A stretch of 64,000 nt of DNA, from contig NZ_GG697169.2 of assembly GCF_000161835.1 (NCBI RefSeq), forward strand, positions 862,418 to 926,417. The letters are read 5' to 3'. The notes beneath the pieces were generated by a model, which was not told the origin of the DNA, ran no database searches, and saw nothing but the letters and a program-made list of their open reading frames with translations. This DNA comes from Thalassobium sp. R2A62 (GTDB lineage Bacteria > Pseudomonadota > Alphaproteobacteria > Rhodobacterales > Rhodobacteraceae). Made by a program: the position numbers and the translations under genes. Of this stretch, positions 56,932 through 64,000 are shown in pieces; position 1 is the first letter of the stretch, and the number at the start of each line of letters is the position of its first letter.

Positions 56932-57575
56932 GGTCGTCTGCCCCTTGTCACAATGCCCCGTGCCGTTTGTCGGACGGTGGCCTCTTGAATTAATGCCCTG
57001 AAATCTCACGGCGTTCGCGGCGTTAACCGGACGCTGAAACGACAAAAACAGAGAGCAAACCGATAGGTCTTGCGGATACATGGAGCCATTTACTGACTGC
57101 TTTGATTGTAATCTGTCCCTGCGGCCCCTGCCACTAAATCTAGTGGGTGTCCCAGTACGCTCATACAAACTGACGTATAGCCCCCTACAGGGTCAACGAG
57201 TATTTTATTAAAAGTTCAGGAAAAATTAATTGACGTCAGAACCAATTTTAAGGCGTCAGGCTGGTCACCGATTCATCCACAGACTTGCCCACAAATGAGC
57301 CGACTTTTCGAACCGATAAAAACTCAACGTATCAAGGGCGTTAGGTCAAAAACTTGATCAAACAGTTTAACAACTGCCCGATTCTTATTCCCCTTACGTC
57401 AATAATTATTAACGCCGAAACAATCTGTTGTAACAGGCTCACAGTTTGACATTGGAACGGTCCAGCCCAGTTTTTCAAAGCCGCCGAGCGCGACAAACCA
57501 CCCCATATGTAGTGGGTCAAAGCCATCTACCACCCATAGGTGTAGTGGTCTGCCGAAATTAGAAGGCGAAGTGAT
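56932..57575. other. nrdJ leader and intergenic region, no gene
   Basis: About 640 bases separate nrdJ from the end of the CoA-ligase gene. The part next to nrdJ is GC-rich, the middle is AT-rich with promoter-like hexamers on -. I found no cobalamin-riboswitch B12 box. NrdR-like boxes are described separately. No open frame with a credible start was found. Confidence 0.5.
57131..57146. promoter_or_regulatory. NrdR-box-like palindrome upstream of nrdJ
   Basis: CCACTAAATCTAGTGG has the NrdR pattern CACTA-N4-TAGTG with symmetric outer C/G. It lies 200 bases upstream of the nrdJ start, where the repressor NrdR would control ribonucleotide reductase expression. Confidence 0.6.
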
Positions 57576-59060
57576 TCACAACATCTCGGCCAATTTGAGC
57601 CGTTGGATTTTGCCTGACGGCCCTTTTGGTAGCTCGTCCAAGATGTGCACGACATCCGGTGCTTTGAACCGACCGACGCTTTGCGTGCACAGCGCGATCA
57701 ACATATCACCTGCGACCCCTGACCCCTCACGCAGGCGAACTGCCGCCTCGACCCGCTCACCGTATGTGCCGCAAGGCCGCGCAAAGGCTGCGGCCTCGAC
57801 CACGTCAGGATGCCCATATAGAGCCTCGTCAATTTCGCGCGGCGCGATATTTTCACCGCCCTTGATGATCAGCTCTTTGAGCCGCCCAGTGACATAGATA
57901 TAGCCGTCGGCGTCCATCCGGCCCAAGTCACCAGTGCGCAACCATTCGCCCGCAAAACTCGCCGCAGTGGCTTCGGCATTATTGAGGTATTCCAACATTA
58001 CATTCGGGCCACGCACGACGATCTCGCCCTCTTGGTCAATTGGCGCGGTTGTCTGATCGCTCGCCCAGATCTGCACATCGTTGCCAAAGGCCTGACCGGG
58101 TGAACCGATCTTGCGGACACCAGGTGGCAGTGGGTTCGATAATATCTGCGCTGCAGTTTCCGTCAAACCCATCGTTTCAACGATCGGTACGCCAAATCGG
58201 TCTTCGAAACCGCGCTGGGTTTCGACGGCCAGCGCGGAAGATGCTGAACGCCCAAATCGCAAACGATCAATCGTCGCCTGATCTGGATTCACCTCGGCAT
58301 GGAGCAGGTGACTAATGATGGTCGGCACGACCGAGAACCAAGTGACCTGCGTATCCCGGGCCTGCTCCCAAAACCGGCTGGCAGAAAACTTTGGCACGAT
58401 TGTCAGTGAACCACCCGACACCAGCGCGCCCATCACAGTCACGCAAAGTCCATTTATGTGACAAATCGGAAGAACGCAAAAACCACGATCTTGGGGTTTT
58501 AGTGCATGAGCCGTGGCCGACGTCCAGCCGCCAGCCAACAAACTGGCGTGCGTGTGAACAACCCCCTTGGGCTTGCCTGTCGTGCCAGAAGTGTACATCA
58601 GCAGCGCATGATCCTGCGGTTCGATCTCGCAAAGCTCTACATCGACGGGCGCCGTCGTCGTGACCCTAGATAATCCGTCAGGGGCCACGTCATTGAATGC
58701 AGGCACCGTGTTGTCATGCACCAAGGCCAGTCGCGCGCCGCAGTGATCCAAAGAATAAGCGATAGCGTCTCGCCCAGCTGCGAGATTGATCATCGTTGCA
58801 CGGAACCCACCATAGAGCGCCGCATAAAGCGCAATCAGCCCCTCGCGACCATTGGGATGTAAAATGGCAATGCTATCGCTCTTTTCCGCACCTTCCGACG
58901 TCAGAACAGTGGCCAGAGCGCGCGCTTCATCCCGCAATGCTCGCCAATCCAGTTCTTCACCTGTTTCTGGAAACACAGCAGCCACGCCCACCTCAGTCGC
59001 CCGATAATCCAGCCAATCACGGACGGTGCCTTCTGGGGGTAAGAGCGGGCTTGTTTTCAT
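57576..59060 (-). CDS. AMP-forming CoA ligase, SauT-like
   Basis: 494 aa from the ATG at 59060 (overlapping the aldehyde dehydrogenase stop by 4 bases). The A3 motif is LLMYTSGTTGKPKGVVHTHA, then GLTETAAQIL, RTGDLGRMDADGYIYVTGR with KELIIKGGENIAPREID, and the C-terminal catalytic Lys region PKGPSGKIQRLKL. It activates an organic acid with ATP and CoA. Sulfoacetate is the proposed substrate because of the adjacent SauS-like dehydrogenase; other short acids are possible. Confidence 0.85.
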   Translation of the reverse strand: MKTSPLLPPEGTVRDWLDYRATEVGVAAVFPETGEELDWRALRDEARALATVLTSEGAEKSDSIAILHPNGREGLIALYAALYGGFRATMINLAAGRDAIAYSLDHCGARLALVHDNTVPAFNDVAPDGLSRVTTTAPVDVELCEIEPQDHALLMYTSGTTGKPKGVVHTHASLLAGGWTSATAHALKPQDRGFCVLPICHINGLCVTVMGALVSGGSLTIVPKFSASRFWEQARDTQVTWFSVVPTIISHLLHAEVNPDQATIDRLRFGRSASSALAVETQRGFEDRFGVPIVETMGLTETAAQILSNPLPPGVRKIGSPGQAFGNDVQIWASDQTTAPIDQEGEIVVRGPNVMLEYLNNAEATAASFAGEWLRTGDLGRMDADGYIYVTGRLKELIIKGGENIAPREIDEALYGHPDVVEAAAFARPCGTYGERVEAAVRLREGSGVAGDMLIALCTQSVGRFKAPDVVHILDELPKGPSGKIQRLKLAEML

Positions 59061-60460
59061 GCGCCAGTCTCGGCCCAATAGGTGGCAAAAATATCTTCGA
59101 CAGCCGGTTCGCGTGCAGGAATCTCGCGTACGATTTTGGTTGTTTGCAAGAAGTGCTTCCAATGCAGGTTGTCGTCGATGGAATTTCCACCCCAAGATCC
59201 ACAGCCCATTGAGAGCGAGAAAGGCATCCCGTTGTTAAAGGCGCCGCCCGTCGCAAAACAGTGCGCTTGGTTCACGATAACACGACAGGTGGGGATCGCG
59301 TTCGCCAAAGTCAGCGCCCGTTCGTCATCTGACGAATGTAACCCCACCGAATGCCCCGCCCCCATATGCAATTGAATTCGTTGTGTAATCTCAACCGCGT
59401 CGTCAAAATCGCGTGCGCGATACATGGCAAGGACGCGGCTCAGCTTTTCGCCAGACAACGGGTGGTCAGGTCCAATGCCCGATGTCTCTACGCCAATAAA
59501 CTCGGTGCCCTCTGGCACAGATCCTGTCAGGCCCAGTGCTTGGATCATGTCAGATGCGTCTTGGGCGATGACCTCGCGGTTCAAATGCCCATCGGGCCAA
59601 AGCTTGGACACGATGCCTGCTTCGTCCTCGACGATTGCGCCACCTGTACGCGCCATTGCTGCGACAAAGTCATCCCAGATCGCATCTAGGATCACCACAG
59701 CGTTCTCAGACGAACAGGACGTTGCATTGTCAAACGTCTTGGACGCCGTGATTTTCGTGGCAGCCTGATCCAGATCTGCGGTCTCGTCGACGATCACAGT
59801 TACATTGCCAGCCCCGACAGCCACGGCTGGCGTGCCACAGGTATATGCACGTTTGACGTTGTTTTGTGATCCCGTGACCACAACGAGATCCGACACTTCG
59901 AGCAAGCGCTGCGTGCCTTCTTTGGAACCACGACCAGGCAGCATCTGAACGAGATCACGATTAATACCCGTCTTGTCGAATTCCGCGTAGATATGTTCGA
60001 TCAACCGTACACAAGTCGGCACCCCCTTTGGCGATGGCGACAGAACAATAGCATTGCCGCATTTGAGCGCGTTGATGATGTTGTTGGCTGGCGTTGCGCC
60101 TGGGTTTGTTGATGGGACCACAGCCCCGATCACGCCAATCGCGCGCGCGATCTCGGTTATGCCGGTCTCTGCATCGTCTGAGATGACACCAAACGTCTTA
60201 GCACTTTGGATGTCGCGCATCAGGCCCAGTGTCTTGCGGTGGTTCTTGGTCAATTTGTCGGGGACGTTGCCCAGACCAGTTGTTTGAACAGCCAGTTCGG
60301 CTAGTTCCAGATTACGTGCGGGTTCCATGATAGCCCACGCAGCAGCCGCAGCCGCGCGGTCATAAAGAGCCTGAGAGCCTGTCGCCTCGAATTGCTGTTG
60401 CGCAGCACGTGCGCGGACAACGATTTCTTCTACCTCGGCAATCGGGTCTGGGGCGGTCAT
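59057..60460 (-). CDS. Acylating aldehyde dehydrogenase, SauS-like (sulfoacetaldehyde dehydrogenase)
   Basis: 467 aa of the CoA-acylating ALDH family (as in AdhE N-domains and SauS). The catalytic Cys lies in KTFDNATSCSSENAVVIL. NAD-binding residues are near VPSTNPGATPANNIINALKC. VTGSQNNVKRAYTCGTPAVA and GVGAGNVTV-type segments follow the SauS pattern. It would reduce sulfoacetyl-CoA to sulfoacetaldehyde. The next enzyme, Xsc, is not in the window. Assignment rests on resemblance and on the neighbouring ligase and TTT transporter. Confidence 0.82.
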   Translation of the reverse strand: MTAPDPIAEVEEIVVRARAAQQQFEATGSQALYDRAAAAAAWAIMEPARNLELAELAVQTTGLGNVPDKLTKNHRKTLGLMRDIQSAKTFGVISDDAETGITEIARAIGVIGAVVPSTNPGATPANNIINALKCGNAIVLSPSPKGVPTCVRLIEHIYAEFDKTGINRDLVQMLPGRGSKEGTQRLLEVSDLVVVTGSQNNVKRAYTCGTPAVAVGAGNVTVIVDETADLDQAATKITASKTFDNATSCSSENAVVILDAIWDDFVAAMARTGGAIVEDEAGIVSKLWPDGHLNREVIAQDASDMIQALGLTGSVPEGTEFIGVETSGIGPDHPLSGEKLSRVLAMYRARDFDDAVEITQRIQLHMGAGHSVGLHSSDDERALTLANAIPTCRVIVNQAHCFATGGAFNNGMPFSLSMGCGSWGGNSIDDNLHWKHFLQTTKIVREIPAREPAVEDIFATYWAETGA

Positions 60461-60529
60461 GAAAGAATATCCTTGGGGCTAAAATGGCAGAGCGCGAGAT
60501 TCGCGCCCTGCCCTGTTAATATTTGTCGC

Positions 60530-61498
60530 TTACAGACCAGCGAGCAACTCTTCGAGAGTTTCCTGACGTGCGGCCCACATGGACAGCACTTCTTGGCGGT
60601 TCATGATGTGCATGGGCGATCCGCCTGCTTTCATCTTGCCCGCAACACGGCCATTTTCGAACATGGTTGGAACCACAGCAGCGAGATGATCGATCACCTC
60701 TTGTGGTGTGCCCTTCGGCACCATCACACCGCGGAAGTTGACCGACGCATTGTCGATGTCAAAGCCTTGTTCTTGCATCGTTGGGACGTCTTCCATGAAC
60801 GCATTGCGTTCGATGTCGAACACACCAAGGATTTTGATGTTGCCAGCTTCACGTGCGCGGAACGCATCCGAGAGGTTGTTGACGCCACCCAGAACTTCGC
60901 CAGCAATGACCGATTTCATCGCACCGGCACCACCCGCATTGGACGGGATATAGGCCAGATCAACGCCAGCTGCTTTTTCCAGCTGAAGCGCTGCAATGTG
61001 GTGACCCACAAACAGACCCGCGCCAGAGAATGTCAGCCCACCTGGGTTTTCCTTGGCATAGTTTACGACGTCATCCATTGAGTTGAACGGGCTGTCCGCA
61101 CCAACAACGAATACGGCAGGGTCAGCACCCCAATTGGCGATAGGCTCAAAGCTATCTGCGCCATACTCAACACCGCCCTCGATGGACTGCGCGATAAAGT
61201 GCGGAATGTTGTAGGCACCCAGCGTATAGCCGTCTGCTTCAGCCTGCGATGCAAACCAGTTCCAACCAACACGGCCACCCGCACCTGGTTTGTTGATGAT
61301 GGCAATTGGCATACCCAGCGCATCATCATTGCCCGCTGTCATTGTAACGATACGGGCCTGAAAGTCAGTCGCACCACCGGCACCATAGCTGACCATCAAC
61401 ATGATCGGGCGCTCTGGGAAATCGCCGTGGCCTTCTGCGACGGCTGCGCCGCCCATCATCATCAGGGCCGTTGCGGCCCCTGCGATCCATTTTTTCAT
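60530..61498 (-). CDS. Tripartite tricarboxylate transporter binding protein (TctC)
   Basis: 322 aa with a signal peptide ending AVAEG (about residue 22). FPERPIMLMVSYGAGGATDFQAR, NKPGAGGRVGWNWFA and GGLTFSGAGLFVGHHIAALQ are typical TctC/Bug motifs. It captures the substrate in the periplasm. The substrate is probably a small organic anion. It lies 69 bases upstream of the SauS-like gene. Confidence 0.9.
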   Translation of the reverse strand: MKKWIAGAATALMMMGGAAVAEGHGDFPERPIMLMVSYGAGGATDFQARIVTMTAGNDDALGMPIAIINKPGAGGRVGWNWFASQAEADGYTLGAYNIPHFIAQSIEGGVEYGADSFEPIANWGADPAVFVVGADSPFNSMDDVVNYAKENPGGLTFSGAGLFVGHHIAALQLEKAAGVDLAYIPSNAGGAGAMKSVIAGEVLGGVNNLSDAFRAREAGNIKILGVFDIERNAFMEDVPTMQEQGFDIDNASVNFRGVMVPKGTPQEVIDHLAAVVPTMFENGRVAGKMKAGGSPMHIMNRQEVLSMWAARQETLEELLAGL

Positions 61499-61539
61499 AG
61501 TCTTTCCTCCCTAAGGGTTTGCTCTGCCGCTTTTGCGGT

Positions 61540-62004
61540 TCAGAAAAAGATCTCTCGCGGTGTGTAGACATTGAGTAGTGCCGCGAAGAGGCCATACATC
61601 ACTGCCAGAAACCCGGCTGTGATGATGATGCGTTTGATCCAGCTACGCATTTCGCGGTGCGGTGCTGGGTCGTATAGGCTGAGTAGAATGAAGAATGTGA
61701 TGGTTGAGGCGGTATAGAACCCCAACCCTTTGGCCGCCCAAAAGACATAGATCACCATGATGATCAGGCCTGGTAGGATGTTGCGCATGTCTTGGCCCGA
61801 CAGACCCTGCCCCACACGGCTGCGGCCCATGACCGCCTTGGCAAAGGTCCAAATCGCAAGCACCACAAACAAGCTCGAGATCATCCGCGGGAATAGAAAT
61901 GCCGCCGCGGGCTCTTGGGTGAAACTGATATAGGCGATCCAGACACCGACTACGGCAACACTGCCGGACATGATTATGTGCTGGTTGCGGGGTAGATCGT
62001 TCAT
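61540..62004 (-). CDS. Tripartite tricarboxylate transporter small membrane subunit (TctB)
   Basis: 154 aa from the ATG at 62004, overlapping the tctA stop by 4 bases. Four membrane segments (GSVAVVGVWIAYISF, MISSLFVVLAIWTFAKAVM, ILPGLIIMVIYVFWAAKGLG, and a C-terminal pair). The family is poorly conserved in sequence; size, topology and position between tctA and tctC support the call. Confidence 0.85.
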   Translation of the reverse strand: MNDLPRNQHIIMSGSVAVVGVWIAYISFTQEPAAAFLFPRMISSLFVVLAIWTFAKAVMGRSRVGQGLSGQDMRNILPGLIIMVIYVFWAAKGLGFYTASTITFFILLSLYDPAPHREMRSWIKRIIITAGFLAVMYGLFAALLNVYTPREIFF

Positions 62005-63512
62005 CCGATGATCTCTTCTTTTGAGGTAAAGCGACGATTGCGCAGCTCCATCCATGCCGAATAGGCAACCGACAGGACCACGATTGCGATCAGCGTTACG
62101 TTCAATTTCCCTGTAAAGAAGTAGCTACCTATGCTGGATGTCGCATTGGCAATCATTGACCCTTGGACAAAGTTCGCCTCGGCAATCGGTCCTAGGATCA
62201 GACCCAGAACAAGCGGTGCCGCTGAAAAGCCGAAGCGTTCTAGGCAATACATCCCCAAGCCCAACGAGGCCATCACATAGACATCCCCCATCGAGTGCTG
62301 CACCGAATAGCTGCCGAAGACAGCGAGGCCTAGAACAACGGCGGCCATCACAGAATGCGGCACACGCGCGACGCTGGCCGCCAGCCCAGCAACATATAGG
62401 CCAAAGATACACATCAAGATCTGACCGATCAGCATCGAGTTGATGAACGTCCAAGCCACATCAGGGTGATTGTTGAACAAATCCGGCCCCGGAAAGATCC
62501 CGTGGATCAACAGGCCACCCAGTAGGACCGCAGCAGTTGGCGACCCTGGGATTGACAGCGTCAGCAGCGGCACCAAGGACGGGCCAACCATCGCATTGTT
62601 TGCGGATTCAGCGGCAATAACGCCTTCGCTATGGCCTGTTCCGAACTTACCGCGCTCGGGGCTAAATTTCTTGGACTGATCATATGCAACCAAACCGGCG
62701 ATTTGACCGCCCACACCGGGGATCAATCCAATGATGCTGCCGACGGCGGTACCAATGCCCAACGCGCGGTAGCGCTTAGCAACCTCGGCCACAGCCTCGC
62801 GGATCGGTGATTTTTTGACCGTGATGACTTCGGCGTTGCTGGTCGTGCGTCCTTTGGCAAACATCGTGATGACCTGCGGGATCGCAAAGAGACCAATCAA
62901 GGCAGGGATCACATTGATGCCGCCCCCCACTGCTGGGTGAAAGATAAACCGCTGCGCACCCATGATGTCATCAAACCCAATCGTGGCGAGCCACAGGCCA
63001 ATGCATCCGGACAAAAGGCCTTTTACCACCGAACTGGAATCAAGTGATCCGATGACCGTGACGCCGAGGATTGCGAGCCAGAACAGGTGGGATGGTCCAA
63101 ATTTAAGCGCCCATTCCGCCAGCACAGGTGTCAGAAAGATCAGCAATAGAACGCCAAAGACGCCGCCCACTGCCGAGGCCAAGAACGACAATTGCAGGGC
63201 TTTGGCGCCTTCGCCCTTTTGCGCCATCGTGTGCCCATCGAGCGTGGTCGCAATGTTTGCGGGTGCCCCGGGTATCTTGAGCAGGATCGCACTGACAGCG
63301 CCCCCTGCGACAGTCGACGTATATGCAGCCCCCAGCAAGATTAGGCCCTGCGCCGGTTCAAGTTTGAACGTAAACGGGATCAACAATGCGACCGCCATTG
63401 TGGGGGACAAACCGGGGGTCGCACCCAATATCAGGCCCCCGATGGTCCCAACCATCAACAGCAAAAAGTTAAAGGGCGTGAACACGTCGCCCATGTAGCT
63501 GAGAAATTCCAA
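62001..63512 (-). CDS. Tripartite tricarboxylate transporter large membrane subunit (TctA)
   Basis: 503 aa from a TTG at 63512, which has an AGAGGG element 9-10 bases upstream; an ATG at 63494 is an alternative. About eleven to twelve membrane segments. GATPGLSPTMAVALLIPFTF, GIGTAVGSIIGLIPGVGGQIAG, and LTLSIPGSPTAAVLLGGLLI are the TctA signature. It forms the inner-membrane channel. First gene of the operon tctA-tctB-tctC-sauS-sauT, divergent from a LacI-family regulator. Confidence 0.92.
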   Translation of the reverse strand: MEFLSYMGDVFTPFNFLLLMVGTIGGLILGATPGLSPTMAVALLIPFTFKLEPAQGLILLGAAYTSTVAGGAVSAILLKIPGAPANIATTLDGHTMAQKGEGAKALQLSFLASAVGGVFGVLLLIFLTPVLAEWALKFGPSHLFWLAILGVTVIGSLDSSSVVKGLLSGCIGLWLATIGFDDIMGAQRFIFHPAVGGGINVIPALIGLFAIPQVITMFAKGRTTSNAEVITVKKSPIREAVAEVAKRYRALGIGTAVGSIIGLIPGVGGQIAGLVAYDQSKKFSPERGKFGTGHSEGVIAAESANNAMVGPSLVPLLTLSIPGSPTAAVLLGGLLIHGIFPGPDLFNNHPDVAWTFINSMLIGQILMCIFGLYVAGLAASVARVPHSVMAAVVLGLAVFGSYSVQHSMGDVYVMASLGLGMYCLERFGFSAAPLVLGLILGPIAEANFVQGSMIANATSSIGSYFFTGKLNVTLIAIVVLSVAYSAWMELRNRRFTSKEEIIG

Positions 63513-63560
63513 AGCGGCAGCCCTCTTCCAAAAGCAGCAATTGACCTTTGAGGTTAGGTA

Positions 63561-63588
63561 ATGAAAATAGTTTTGCAAATGTTTTCAT
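63561..63588. promoter_or_regulatory. Possible operator between tctA and the LacI-family gene
   Basis: ATGAAAA (63561-63567) and TTTTCAT (63582-63588) form a perfect inverted repeat with a TTTGCAAA palindrome in between, all within the 100-base divergent region. It is the likely binding site for the adjacent LacI-family regulator. Confidence 0.5.
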
Positions 63589-63612
63589 AAATTCACTGAA
63601 TTTTGGTGTTAT

Positions 63613-64000
63613 ATGTCTGATAATAAAACTAAAAGAGCCGATATTGTCGATGTTGCAAACGCCGCAAAGGTGTCGCCAGCAACAGTGTCGAGATTCTTTA
63701 ATCGCCCCGAATTAGTAAACAGCGCCACCCGCAAAAAAATTGATCGGGCGGTCAAACGGCTGGGTTATATTCGCAATCGCGCGGCTCAGACGATCCACGG
63801 AATCCGTTCTGGCACCATTGGTCTGCTGGTGCCGACGATCAATCACGCGATCTTTGCTGAGTTGGTCCAAGCCTTTTCAGACACCGTGGCCGAACACGGC
63901 TTTACCATTCTGCTGAGTTCGCACAATTACGACAAAGCCAACGAGTACGCGATCCTGCGCAAGTTTCTGGAACACCGCGTGGACGGGGTTGCGCTTGTGG
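63613..64000 (+). CDS. LacI-family transcriptional regulator, 3' end missing
   Basis: The ATG at 63613 opens a frame that runs off the window end (129 residues visible). The N-terminal helix-turn-helix is ADIVDVANAAKVSPATVSRF with FNRPELVNSATRKKIDRAVK and the hinge GYIRNRAAQ after it. The ligand-binding domain begins with GTIGLLVPTINHAIFAELV. It probably senses the TTT substrate or a pathway intermediate and represses the divergent tctA-sauT operon through the inverted repeat in the shared intergenic region. Confidence 0.9.
   Translation, partial: MSDNKTKRADIVDVANAAKVSPATVSRFFNRPELVNSATRKKIDRAVKRLGYIRNRAAQTIHGIRSGTIGLLVPTINHAIFAELVQAFSDTVAEHGFTILLSSHNYDKANEYAILRKFLEHRVDGVALV

Noticed and set aside
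56932-57168. Cobalamin riboswitch before nrdJ
   Set aside because: Expected for a B12-dependent enzyme only in some contexts; no B12-box consensus could be found in the leader.
57241-57300. DnaA-box-like TTCATCCACA in an AT-rich stretch, possible origin
   Set aside because: One mismatch, single copy and no replication genes nearby; too weak to call.

Overview
The window comes from an alphaproteobacterium of the family Rhodobacteraceae (Roseobacter-type). The evidence is gene content and order: a B12-dependent ribonucleotide reductase (NrdJ), the block lptF-lptG-lptD-surA-pdxA-rsmA, a DUF4167 protein next to prmC-prfA, a Fur/Mur-type regulator without CxxC motifs, pseudoazurin, TonB with two ExbD proteins, a rhizopine/inositol-like sugar ABC system, and two putative Iron-Rhodo-boxes (TGA-N9-TCA). 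I saw no rRNA, tRNA or CRISPR array. The organism call is inference from family knowledge; no search was run.

Layout. 1-7.3 kb: iron-chelate uptake, with exbB-exbD-exbD-tonB on + facing a FecE/FecD/FecC/FecB-type ABC operon on -, and then an unknown membrane-anchored exported protein. 7.3-9.2 kb: Sel1-repeat protein, pseudoazurin, thiopurine methyltransferase. 9.2-13.3 kb: accessory region with a siderophore-interacting reductase, three paralogous unknown proteins (two with a Cys cluster), a small unknown gene, an N-terminally shortened TauE/SafE permease, an IS3-type remnant and an orphan AlpA-like regulator. 13.3-17.3 kb: a LacI-operator-controlled sugar operon (TIM-barrel isomerase, binding protein, permease, ATPase, possible small membrane protein). 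17.7-19.65 kb: a serralysin-type RTX metalloprotease pseudogene with two in-frame stops and a frameshift.

20.3-37.8 kb is mostly core: TfoX-C protein, DUF4112 protein, ndk, ABC-F ATPase, MarC, retropepsin-like protease, holC, pepA, the LPS-export/outer-membrane block, pdxA, rsmA, DUF4167, prmC-prfA and two small exported or anchored proteins. 37.9-42.4 kb: an operon for guanidino compounds or polyamines (M20 amidohydrolase, class III aminotransferase, agmatinase-like and guanidinobutyrase-like ureohydrolases). 42.4-48.6 kb: mazG, an orphan ferric-iron binding protein behind two tandem TGA-N9-TCA boxes, nucleoside hydrolase, GNAT, SelO, Na+/H+ antiporter. 48.7-53 kb: DEAD-box helicase, Fur/Mur, DMT exporter, enolase. 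53.3-56.9 kb: nrdJ with an upstream NrdR-like box. 57.6-64 kb: a probable sulfoacetate (or related C2 acid) uptake and activation operon (TctABC transporter, SauS-like acylating dehydrogenase, SauT-like CoA ligase) divergent from a LacI-family regulator cut by the window end.

The strongest candidates for something new are the Cys-cluster paralog family beside the siderophore-interacting protein, and the ExbD pair in which the second copy has Asn in place of the proton-carrying Asp. The double iron box in front of an orphan iron-binding protein and the tripartite-transporter version of a sulfoacetate operon are also worth checking.
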